Below are positions 21,312 to 30,200 of a stretch of 64,000 nucleotides of DNA, in pieces. Numbering within the stretch: the first letter of the stretch is position 1; every line of letters starts with the position of its first letter. Source of the stretch: an uncultured Ignavibacteria bacterium. Lineage in GTDB: Bacteria > Bacteroidota > Ignavibacteria > SZUA-365. A program made the position numbers and the translations under genes. The DNA is taken from NCBI GenBank assembly GCA_913061095.1, contig CAJXVM010000001.1:248001-312000 (forward strand). The letters run 5' to 3'. Under the pieces are notes generated by a model that was not told the origin of the DNA, searched no databases, and was given only the letters and a program-made list of their open reading frames with translations.

Positions 21312-21944
21312 TTATCGGTTGAAGCCCGGCAGCGCGGGATTGCGCGGACGCTGCTTCTGCAGGATACCCTGCTGCAGCAGATCATTGGTGACGGCGGAAT
21401 AGAAGCGGCGTGACTCCAGATCCTCACCGGCGCTTCCCTGTGTTCCGGGGATACTGCCGATCCAGATCACTCCTCCGCTCTTCGGAAGAAAGAGCTTTGC
21501 CGTGCCGCTCTGCCATGCAGTCGTGCCAGTGTCGATCTCAGCCTCGGGATACAGCCATTCGCGGATGCTTCGTCCGCTGCCGCCGCCGCTGATATAGAGC
21601 ACGCCATCGATACTCTGGTCCTTCAGGGCCCAGAGCTTTTCCTTGTCGCTTAATTTTTTGAGCGGTGAATACAGTGCGATGTCGCGAAACGCCTTTGCAT
21701 CGGTATTCTCCTCGAGGAATTTCATGAAGGCGGTTTCAAAGCGGTCCTTCAATGCGAGATCCCTGCTGTCATACACCACGAGCACATTCTGCAGCGGAAG
21801 GTCACGATTCCCCATCAGGTACTGCGTGTCCACCACGGAAGTCAATTCCATCGGACCGCAGGCGGACAGGATAAGTACTGAGAGCATCAGGGCGGGCAGA
21901 GCAGGCGGTGGCTGGGGAAGCCGCAATCTGGAAGTGCGTTGCAT
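21312..21944 (-). CDS. Small predicted lipoprotein of unknown function, first gene of the VWA/GT operon
   Basis: 210 aa from ATG 21944. A 28-residue signal region ends in a lipobox (MLSVLILSAC, Cys29). An upstream in-frame ATG at 21980 would push the lipobox to residue 41, so it is less likely. The body has alternating strand/helix character: VLVVYDSRDLALKDRFETAF, DKEKLWALKDQSIDGVLYI, SGGGSGRSIREWLYPEAEID, AKLFLPKSGGVIWIGSIPG. It hints at an alpha/beta domain that could sense or bind, but I do not recognise the family. It lies 34 bp upstream of the VWA-FGE gene and heads the minus-strand run to 14795. Confidence 0.7.
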   Translation of the reverse strand: MQRTSRLRLPQPPPALPALMLSVLILSACGPMELTSVVDTQYLMGNRDLPLQNVLVVYDSRDLALKDRFETAFMKFLEENTDAKAFRDIALYSPLKKLSDKEKLWALKDQSIDGVLYISGGGSGRSIREWLYPEAEIDTGTTAWQSGTAKLFLPKSGGVIWIGSIPGTQGSAGEDLESRRFYSAVTNDLLQQGILQKQRPRNPALPGFNR

Positions 21945-22128
21945 GAGGATATACCGGATGTGAAATACGCATGTCCTCATCGAAACTATGAAAGCTCCAC
22001 CGAAGAAGCAATTGCCGGAAGACCGTCCGCTGTTTGCAGCACTGCATACGATTTGTCATATTCTCATCGAGGCCGATCCGGCCTAACCGAGTCTGAGACA
22101 TCGCTGTTCATTATCACGGAGAAGCACC

Positions 22129-23109
22129 ATGCCAGATCTTTCGACCACTTACATGGGACTGCAGCTGCGCAACCCGATCATCGTTGCCAGCAGCGGACTG
22201 ACGCGGAATATCGACCGCATCACGGAATGCGAGGAGGCCGGTGCGGGCGCGGTCGTGCTGAAAAGTCTGTTCGAAGAAGTGCTGGCGCAGAAGGATTTTG
22301 GCATGAAAGAGGGAACGGTCGATCACACCGAGGCATACGACTATTACTACGCACATCTCGAGCTTCTCTACGGGGCAAAGGATTATACGGACCTCATTCG
22401 CGAGGCAAAGGAGAAGACCAGCATCCCGGTCATCGCGAGCATCAACTGTGTTTCGACGGAATGGTGGCCGGATTTCGCCAGGCAGGCTGAAGCCGCCGGC
22501 GCGGATGCGCTCGAACTGAATGTGTTCACGACGGCGACGGATCTGACGGTCGACGGAAGGGACATGGAAGATCTATATTTCCAGATTCTCTCGACGGTGA
22601 AAAGCAAGGTCGACATTCCGGTCGCGCTGAAAGTGGGTCCGTACTTCTCCGCCCTGCCGAACATGGCGGTCGAGCTTGGCCGTCGCGGTCTGGACGGTCT
22701 CGTGCTGTTCAACCGATTCACCCAGCCCGACATCGACATCAATGAGCGCAAACTCAAGACCACGTTTTCCTGGAGCAATCCCGACGAGGTCCATCTCCCG
22801 CTGCGCTGGACGGCGCTGATGTCGCACTACGTTCCGTTCGATATTTCCGCCACGACCGGCATCAAGAACGCGGAGGACATCATCAAGCTTCTGCTTGCGG
22901 GTGCCAGCAGCGTGCAGCTCGCGTCCGTTCTATACCAGGAGGGACTCGAGACCATTGATACGATGCTCAGGGAAATCGACGAGTGGATGAGCAGACAGGA
23001 GATTGCACGCATCCCCGATTTCAAGGGCAGCCTGAACTTTCACCGTGCCGGCGACGCAAAACATTATCTTCGCGCACAATTCATGGAGAAGATAAGGGAG
23101 ATCGAATAG
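22129..23109 (+). CDS. Dihydroorotate dehydrogenase-like flavoprotein
   Basis: 326 aa, cytoplasmic FMN-binding TIM-barrel of the DHOD class 1 family. It begins MPDLSTTYMGLQLRNPIIVASSG and contains AGAGAVVLKSLFEE, SINCVSTEWWPDFARQAEAAGADALELN, VALKVGPYF, GLDGLVLFNRF and LLAGASSVQLASVLYQEG (C-terminal phosphate-binding loop of FMN). It lacks the canonical PyrD active-site text I would expect, so annotation databases usually call this subgroup 'dihydroorotate dehydrogenase-like'. The substrate is uncertain. GGAGAA lies 5 nt upstream of the ATG. A weak candidate promoter, TTGCAG-N17-CATATT, sits at 22034-22062. Monocistronic by appearance; no other pyrimidine genes nearby. Confidence 0.85.
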   Translation: MPDLSTTYMGLQLRNPIIVASSGLTRNIDRITECEEAGAGAVVLKSLFEEVLAQKDFGMKEGTVDHTEAYDYYYAHLELLYGAKDYTDLIREAKEKTSIPVIASINCVSTEWWPDFARQAEAAGADALELNVFTTATDLTVDGRDMEDLYFQILSTVKSKVDIPVALKVGPYFSALPNMAVELGRRGLDGLVLFNRFTQPDIDINERKLKTTFSWSNPDEVHLPLRWTALMSHYVPFDISATTGIKNAEDIIKLLLAGASSVQLASVLYQEGLETIDTMLREIDEWMSRQEIARIPDFKGSLNFHRAGDAKHYLRAQFMEKIREIE

Positions 23110-23122
23110 CCTCCATTTGTTC

Positions 23123-23147
23123 ATTCCATGAAACCAGTTCATGGAAT
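23123..23147. repeat. 10-bp perfect inverted repeat after the DHOD-like gene
   Basis: ATTCCATGAA-ACCAG-TTCATGGAAT. It forms a stable hairpin but has no T-run, so it is not a standard intrinsic terminator. It could be an operator or an mRNA 3'-end structure. Confidence 0.5.
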
Positions 23148-23255
23148 CCAGACGATCGGCGCGCATGAGAGAATTCGCTGAACAGTGCTTTCAGCCTGAT
23201 TTAACGTATTCCTCACGCGCGCCTTATTTTTTTCTCAGAATTCGTTTGCGGGGAC

Positions 23256-23284
23256 TTGACAAATAAATCCCCAGCATGTAACTT
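23256..23284 (+). promoter_or_regulatory. Sigma-A-type promoter of the lacI-like cassette
   Basis: TTGACA at 23256-23261, exact 17-base spacer, TAACTT at 23279-23284. It is about 50 bp before the lacI-like start, and its -10 is overlapped by the palindromic operator. Confidence 0.6.
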
Positions 23285-23298
23285 GGAAACGCTTCCAA
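23283..23298. promoter_or_regulatory. LacI/GalR-family operator overlapping the promoter
   Basis: TTGGAAACGCTTCCAA matches the family consensus TGGAANCGNTTCCA at every fixed position, with the characteristic central CG. It starts within the -10 element, so binding should block transcription. Very probably the autoregulatory site of the adjacent repressor. Confidence 0.75.
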
Positions 23299-23337
23299 AA
23301 TCTTTTCAATGCTCATTCGTCCCGCACGGAGGATCTG

Positions 23338-24372
23338 TTGGGCGTTACTATATACGATATTGCCAGAGAAGCGCATGTTGGCGTTGGAACCGTTTCCAGA
23401 GTATTGAACAACCACCCTTCCGTTTCCGATTCCACGCGAAAACATGTGCTTGAGGTCGCGTCACGGCTGGAGTATCAGCCGAATGCGTCCGCTCAACGGC
23501 TTGCGCGACGAAAGAGCCGCACCATCACGGCCATCATGCCGTACATCACGAACTACTTCTTCGTGGAATTGCTCGGAGGCATACAGGATATGCTGTTCGA
23601 GCACGACTACGACCTCCTTCTTTACGGCGTCAATCATCCCCGGCAGATCGAAGTATACCTTCAGCGTTCCCTCCGCGCCGGACACTCCGACGGCATGCTC
23701 ATCGCTTCGATCGACCTTCCCATCGACTACACCCAGAAATACCTGAAAAAGAATTTCCCGATCATCCTGCTTGATCGTTTCAACGAGCACTTCGATTCGT
23801 ACTTCGTCGAGAACATCGCCGGAGCGCGCAATGCAACGGAATACCTGCTGTCTCTCGGCCATGAGCGCATTGCGATGCTGACAGGCAATCGAGACACTGC
23901 GCCGTCACGTGAACGCGCGGAGGGATATCTCGAAGCCGTCGCGGCGCATCCTGCCGTGACCAATGCCGGGATCTTTCATCCCGTCCATGAATCAAAGAAT
24001 GACGGCTACAGCAAGGACGCTGGGTACGAGGTCATGAAAGAAATGCTCCGCCTCCCGGCGGCGCAGCGTCCGACAGCAGTGTTTGTGACGAGCGACATCC
24101 AGGCGTTCGGTGCCATGCACGCCCTGAAGGAATCCGGGATGAACTGTCCCGAACACATGTCGCTTGTCAGCTTTGACGATATCGAACTCGCACATTATTA
24201 CGGACTGACGACGATGCATCAGCCGATCCGCAGACTCGGTGTGCTTGCAACGGAACGGCTGTTCGCCCGCATGGACGATCCGACACTCGACCCGCAGCAC
24301 CGGCGTTTCACGCCGGAACTGATCATCCGCCAGACCGCTGGTCCGCCGCCGACGCGGCCGATCATCACCTAA
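23338..24372 (+). CDS. LacI-family transcriptional regulator
   Basis: 344 aa from a TTG start at 23338, placed 5 nt after GGAGG. The first ~47 residues are the LacI helix-turn-helix and hinge (VTIYDIAREAHVGVGTVSRVLNN, then PSVSDSTRKHVLEVASRLEY and PNASAQRLA). About 60-335 is a periplasmic-binding-protein-like effector domain (ITAIMPYITNYFFVELLGGI, PIILLDRFNEHFDSYFV, YLLSLGHERIAMLTGN, PTAVFVTSDIQAFGAMHAL, SLVSFDDIELAHYYGLTT). It is therefore expected to bind a small sugar-like ligand. A consensus operator overlaps its promoter, and a second operator match lies inside its own HTH codons. The next gene begins 30 bp after its stop, so it probably heads an autoregulated operon with the TonB receptor cassette. 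Confidence 0.93.
   Translation: MGVTIYDIAREAHVGVGTVSRVLNNHPSVSDSTRKHVLEVASRLEYQPNASAQRLARRKSRTITAIMPYITNYFFVELLGGIQDMLFEHDYDLLLYGVNHPRQIEVYLQRSLRAGHSDGMLIASIDLPIDYTQKYLKKNFPIILLDRFNEHFDSYFVENIAGARNATEYLLSLGHERIAMLTGNRDTAPSRERAEGYLEAVAAHPAVTNAGIFHPVHESKNDGYSKDAGYEVMKEMLRLPAAQRPTAVFVTSDIQAFGAMHALKESGMNCPEHMSLVSFDDIELAHYYGLTTMHQPIRRLGVLATERLFARMDDPTLDPQHRRFTPELIIRQTAGPPPTRPIIT
23385..23398. promoter_or_regulatory. Second operator-like palindrome inside the regulator's coding sequence
   Basis: TGGAACCGTTTCCA fits TGGAANCGNTTCCA at all fixed positions. Its centre is 101 bp from the centre of the promoter operator. It encodes the GTVS of the recognition helix region, so partial codon constraint could explain part of the match. 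Confidence 0.4.
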
Positions 24373-24402
24373 TCACGTTCCGCAACCAGAGTGCGCACGA
24401 TC

Positions 24403-27174
24403 ATGAAACGTTGGCACCCCCTCCTGCTCCTCGCCATTCTGCTGCCTGCTGCACTGCAGGCAGGCTCCACCGGGAAAGTCGCCGGAAAGGTCGTCGACGG
24501 CCAGACGGGCGAAGGCATTCCCGGTGTAAACATCATCCTTGCCGGCACATCGCTGGGCGCCGCGACCAACCTCGACGGCGAATACACCATTCTGAATATT
24601 CCACCCGGGACGTACGAACTCAAAGCCACCGCAATCGGCTATGCTCCGGTCACGATCAGAGATGTGCGCGTGAACATCGATCTCACGACGCGCATCAACA
24701 TCGAGATGGGCGAGGCGGTGCTCGAACTCGACGAGGAAGTTGTGATCACGGCGACGCGTCCTCTGGTCCGCAAGGATCTCACCGCGTCCACCGCGGTCGT
24801 CGGCGACGAGGAAATTGAGGCGCTCCCGGTGACGGAGGTCAGCGAAGTGCTGAACCTGCAGGCAGGGTACATCGACGGACACGTGCGCGGTGGACGCCAG
24901 GGCGAGGTGGCGTACTGGATCGACGGTGTTCCGGTCACCGACGTTTACGACGGCGGCACGGTTGTGGAAGTCAACACGAACCAGGTGCAGGAGCTGCAGC
25001 TGGTCAGCGGCGCGTTCAACGCGGAATACGGACAGGCGCTCAGCGGCATCGTCAACATAGCGACCAAGGAAGGCAGCAACAGTTTCAGCGGCAGCATCGG
25101 AAGCTACATCGGAGATTACCTCAGCCCGAATGACAGCATTTTCATGGGCATCGACGAGATCAATCCGGTGTCCATCACCAACTTCGACGCATCACTCAGC
25201 GGACCGATCATCAACGACCGCCTGTTTTTCAGTCTCAACGGACGCTACAACAGTTTCGGAGGATGGCTCAGCGGAGAGCAGCGGTACAATCCTTCCAACG
25301 TCGCGTATATCGACAGCGCGGGAAATTTCGTGGAGAGCCGGGATCCCGAATCCGGACTCGGGAACGGAGAGATCGTCTCCATGAACAGCAGTGAAAAGTT
25401 TTATGGGCAGGCGAAACTCAATCTCCGCATCAGCAACGATCTGAAGGTGTGGTATCAGTACATCCACGATGATGTGACATACGAGGATTACAACCGTTTC
25501 TTCACCTACAATCCCGAAGGCAATCCGACGAATTACCGTCTCGGCAAAACACATCTCGCACAGCTGACACATCTGCTCTCCGACAACACATTCTATACGC
25601 TCGGGTTCTCACTGTTCGATAAAAACTTCCGCCGCTACGTATATGAAGACCCCTATGATGACCGCTACGTGCATCCCAACCTTCTGACACAGATCACACC
25701 ATACAGCGGATCCACCGGCGGCGTGGACATGACGCATTTCGAGCGCAACACGACGACGATGGTCGGCAAGTTCGATATTACCAGCCAGATCACGCAGCAG
25801 CATCTCGTCAAAGCGGGCGTGCAGGTCAGTTCGCATGAACTGTACTTCAACAATATCGTTCTGCGCCCGATCGCGGCGCAGTCGGATTTCGATCCTGCCA
25901 CCGGAAACCCGTTCATCGACACGCGCATCCTTGACGTCAGTTCCATTTTCCATGATGAATACACGCGCGAACCGATGGAATTCGCGGCGTATGTGCAGGA
26001 CAAAATGGAGTTCGATGACCTGATCATCAATCTTGGCGTTCGTCTCGACGTGTTCGATCCCGCCGGACAGATACTCAACGATCCGACGGATCCGAACATC
26101 TTCAATCCCATCCGTCCCGAGAATCGCTTCCGCGACCTCAACGGCAACGGCATACAGGATCCGAACGAACCGGACGTCACGCTCGAGGAGCGCCGGCAGT
26201 ACTGGTACAGGGATGCGACGGTGAAATATCAGGTCAGTCCGCGCTTCGGCGCCGCCTTCCCCATCACGGACCGCGGTGTGCTGCATTTTTCATACGGACA
26301 TTTTTTCCAGATCCCGCGCTTCGAGCTGCTGTACACAAATCCCTTCTTCAAGCTGGGTTCGGGAACGGGCAATCAGGGGACGGTCGGCAATGCGGACCTC
26401 GAGCCCGAACAGACCATCAACGCGGAAATCGGCCTGCAGCAGCAGCTGACAGATGACATTTCGCTGGATATCACGGCATACATCCGCGATACGCGCAACC
26501 TGGCCGGTACGCGGTCCGAGCAGATCACGATTTTCGGCGGATCGGCGACATACAGCAAAGTCGTCAACAGTGATTTCGCATACACACGCGGCCTGGTGTT
26601 CTCATTCAACAAGCGCTTCGCCGGTGGACTCGCGGCAACGATGGATTATACATTCCAGATTGCCCGTGGCACGGCGTCTGATCCCTTCGCCGCACAGCAG
26701 GCCGCGGCGCGCGGTGATCTTCCCGAGGTGCAGCTCACACCACTGAGCTGGGATCAGCGCCACACAGTCAATGCATCGGTATCATATGCAGGGCCCTCGT
26801 ATGGCGGCAGCCTCATCCTGCAGTACGGCAGCGGTATGCCCTATACGCCGCGCCGCAGTATCGACATCACCTCCCTGATCACAAACAGCCAACTCAAGCC
26901 CAGTATGGTGAACGCGGACATGCGGCTCTACAAAACACTGTCGCTGGGTACGCTCGACTTTGTGCTGTTCATGCGCATCTTCAACCTCTTCGACACGATG
27001 AACGAGGTCGGCGTATTCGACGACACGGGACGCGCGGGCTACACGACGGATCTCGAGCGCGTAAAGGGCCAGAACACACCGGAATACGTCAACACGATTG
27101 AAGAGTACTTCACCATTCCGACGTTTTATTCCGAACCGCGTCGCATCGAGATCGGATTGAACATCGAATTCTGA
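24403..27174 (+). CDS. TonB-dependent receptor of the LacI-controlled cassette
   Basis: 923 aa from ATG 24403; a GTG at 24391 in the same frame is less likely because it precedes the signal peptide core. Signal peptide (HPLLLLAILLPAALQA), then a CarboxypepD_reg domain (GKVAGKVVDGQTGEGIPGVN ... LNIPPGTYELKATAIGY). Next is a plug (VVITATRPLVRKDLTASTAV, LQAGYIDGHVRGGRQGEV, WIDGVPVTDVYDGG, SGAFNAEYGQALSGIVNIAT), then a barrel of ~650 residues ending FYSEPRRIEIGLNIEF. It should import or assist transport of a ligand across the outer membrane using TonB energy. It sits 30 bp after the LacI-type regulator and 43 bp before the large secreted partner. A paralogue in the same context is at 59848-62817. 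Confidence 0.92.
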   Translation: MKRWHPLLLLAILLPAALQAGSTGKVAGKVVDGQTGEGIPGVNIILAGTSLGAATNLDGEYTILNIPPGTYELKATAIGYAPVTIRDVRVNIDLTTRINIEMGEAVLELDEEVVITATRPLVRKDLTASTAVVGDEEIEALPVTEVSEVLNLQAGYIDGHVRGGRQGEVAYWIDGVPVTDVYDGGTVVEVNTNQVQELQLVSGAFNAEYGQALSGIVNIATKEGSNSFSGSIGSYIGDYLSPNDSIFMGIDEINPVSITNFDASLSGPIINDRLFFSLNGRYNSFGGWLSGEQRYNPSNVAYIDSAGNFVESRDPESGLGNGEIVSMNSSEKFYGQAKLNLRISNDLKVWYQYIHDDVTYEDYNRFFTYNPEGNPTNYRLGKTHLAQLTHLLSDNTFYTLGFSLFDKNFRRYVYEDPYDDRYVHPNLLTQITPYSGSTGGVDMTHFERNTTTMVGKFDITSQITQQHLVKAGVQVSSHELYFNNIVLRPIAAQSDFDPATGNPFIDTRILDVSSIFHDEYTREPMEFAAYVQDKMEFDDLIINLGVRLDVFDPAGQILNDPTDPNIFNPIRPENRFRDLNGNGIQDPNEPDVTLEERRQYWYRDATVKYQVSPRFGAAFPITDRGVLHFSYGHFFQIPRFELLYTNPFFKLGSGTGNQGTVGNADLEPEQTINAEIGLQQQLTDDISLDITAYIRDTRNLAGTRSEQITIFGGSATYSKVVNSDFAYTRGLVFSFNKRFAGGLAATMDYTFQIARGTASDPFAAQQAAARGDLPEVQLTPLSWDQRHTVNASVSYAGPSYGGSLILQYGSGMPYTPRRSIDITSLITNSQLKPSMVNADMRLYKTLSLGTLDFVLFMRIFNLFDTMNEVGVFDDTGRAGYTTDLERVKGQNTPEYVNTIEEYFTIPTFYSEPRRIEIGLNIEF

Positions 27175-27217
27175 TCGACAGGCAAAACGACATCGGCATA
27201 CATCCATACGGACGTCT

Positions 27218-30200
27218 ATGAAAGCACTACGGTACATCCTCGCATGCGCACTCCTGCTTGCCGCGTCGCAGGCGCTCGCCCAGAGCGGGCGGGAATTCCG
27301 GCGATCGAACGTGATGGCAGGCAATCGTGTGAAAACCGTCTACGGAAACTGGGGCGTGATCGGACAACCGGCCACCGGCGGTCCTCGCGGCGCCTGGATT
27401 TACGACAACAACGGTTACCTCGGGGACGTCAGTCCGTTCGTCGGCGCTGAGGTCCAGTGGAACGGTACGACGTTTCACAGTGTCGTCACGGCCCCGATGG
27501 ACCGTCCGACCGCGCGCAGAGATGAATCGCCCAGCGGTATTCCGTGGACGTGGGAGCCGGTCTCCGGCTATTTCAACGCCAGCCAGTCGGGCGTCGCCCT
27601 TTTCACCGATCCGGAAACCTGGCCGTCGTTCTGGCCCGATAAACTCAATGACGCCACCGATCCCGGGTGGCGGGGTTCCTGGAACGGTTTTTTCGGAAAG
27701 ACGTCCAGCAGCGACGAGGAAACATTCTTCGTCATGGACGACAACGCCGACGAGCGATTCAATTTCGCCGGCAACAATACGCTCGGTGTCGCATTCAAGC
27801 CGGATGCACAGAATCCTTCACGCAACGGGCTTGCGCTGGAGATGCGCGTACGCGGACTGCAATGGGCGCAGTTTCTCGCGCAGGACAACATCTTTTGGCT
27901 CTACGAAATCCAGAATACCGGAACGACAAATTACAACCGCGCGGTATTCGGCATGCTTGTGGGAACGTATATCGGTGTCACCGGAGGTGACGACACACCC
28001 GGTGAATATGACGACGACTTCTCCTTCTTCGACGTTGAGAAGGACCTCACTTACACCGGCGATTATCCCGACAACAACAGCAGGAATCCGAGCTGGGTCG
28101 GACCGGTCGGCCTCGTTGGATACGCGTTCCTGGAGAGTCCGGGCAATCCCTTCGACGGCATCGACAACGACAACGACGCAGACTTCTCATCCTCCGCTCC
28201 CCTCTTTGAATCCGACAGTTTCGATTCCACACTCATCACGCCCGGAATGACCCTTGTCGTCATCGATGAAAACTTCGAACGCAGCACGGTGGAGATCGGC
28301 AGCGGCACACAGACGATTTCCACCCGCGGTGCAGACATCGAGATCAATCCCGGCTCGACGCGGCTCGCGGAGGGCAATGTCATTCTGGACAACCAGGGCA
28401 ACTCCATCATCAATCCAAATGCGTATGATGGCATTGATAACGACCTTGACGGCGTGATCGATGAAAACTTCTACCTGCATTACCGTCAGCTGAAGCGCGA
28501 CACGCAGGGCAATACGCTGATCGACATCCTGCGTCCGGTCCGCTACGTGGATTATGTGACCGGCTCCGGAACCGTCGATTTGATGGTTGACGAGCGCCGT
28601 GACGACCTGGTCGACAACGACCGTGACTGGAATATCGATTTCGATGACGTTGGTCGTGACGGCGTCGATGAAACCAACGATTTCGGCGAGGGCGACGGCA
28701 GCCCCACGTCCGGCTATGATTTCGGCGGCATCGACACTGGTCTGCCGGGTGAACCGAACATCGACAAGACCGATGTCGACGAATCGGACCAGGTGGGATT
28801 GACATCGTTCCAGTACTTCACCCCCGCCAGTGAAATCACGCTCGCGGACGATGACGATCTCTGGGACCGCATGGCCCCCGGTTTCTTCGACGTCCCGCGC
28901 TCCATCATCAACAACCGTCCCCAGCGGGGCGAGGACGGTGACTTCATCTACGGATCCGGCTACTTCCCTCTGCTTGCCGGCGCGACGGAACGTTTCTCGC
29001 TCGCGCTCGTTTACGGCGGCGGTGAGGGCGGCTTCACGACTGATCTCGCTGACCTGCTCAAGCATAGGGAAACAGTGCAGAAAATCTACAACAGCAATTA
29101 CCGCTTCCCCGTCGCACCGGACAAACCCACGCTGACGGTGGTACCCGGTGACGGTGAAGTGACGCTGTACTGGGACCGGAAGGCGGAGCGGTCCTTCGAT
29201 CCCGTACTCAAGGAATTTGATTTCGAGGGATACAAGATCTACAAGGCCACCGATCCGAACTTTATTGACGCTGCCACGGTGACGAACGCCGATGGCATCG
29301 TCGTCGGATTCAAGCCGCTCGTGCAATTCGACCTCATCAACGACATCCAGGGATATTTCCGCCCGAGCCCGGTTCTCTTCGAGACCGTTTCGGGCCGCTC
29401 ATACAATCTTGGCAGCAATACGGGTCTTGAACATTCGTATGTGGACCAGGACGTGGAAAACGGCCGCACGTACTACTATGCCGTTGTCGCCTACGATCGC
29501 GGAAACGAGCAGACCGATATCTTCCCCGCAGAGAACTCCAAGCGGATCCGTCTGACCGCGACCGGCGAACCCGAACTCGACATCAACACTGCCGTGGTTG
29601 TTCCGAATGCCCCGGTGGCCGGATATCAGGATGCGCTTTCGGGTGTCGAACTGACCGCCGAACAAAGTGTGGCCACGGGGTCGCTCGCGTATGAAGTGAT
29701 CGATCCGATGCGACTTGATGCGAACACATACGAGGTCACCTTCCAGGATGTCATGTCTGACGGCATCGACAATGACAATGACGGAATCATTGATCAGGAG
29801 GACTTCAATGAAGTCGCACAAATCACCACAACCTATTCCGTACTCAACAAGACGCAGCAGAGCTTTGTCTTCACCGCTCTGGACACCCTGCCGGTGAAGC
29901 TTCCGCATGAGAATATCAACACAGCCGACGTGCTGGTCAAGGATGCGAACGGGCCGGTCAATGCATCCCGCTACCGCATCGACGCGCGCCGCGGTGACAT
30001 TCGCCCGACCTCGCCGACGAGTCTGTCGGGGCAGTTCGAAATTCTCTACACGTACTATCCCGTATATCGCAGTCCCTACATACGGAACAGTCCGTATGTC
30101 TCCGAAGCGAAGGACTCCGACATTTTCGACGGGCTGCAGATCAATTTCCAGAACGACTGGCAGATCCGACTGATCGACAGTCTGTCGGGATTTAACACAG

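Noticed and set aside
22070..22084. AGGCCG-ATC-CGGCCT hairpin before the DHOD-like gene as a terminator or riboswitch
   Set aside because: It has no T-run and no surrounding conserved aptamer structure, and six base pairs in GC-rich DNA is unremarkable.
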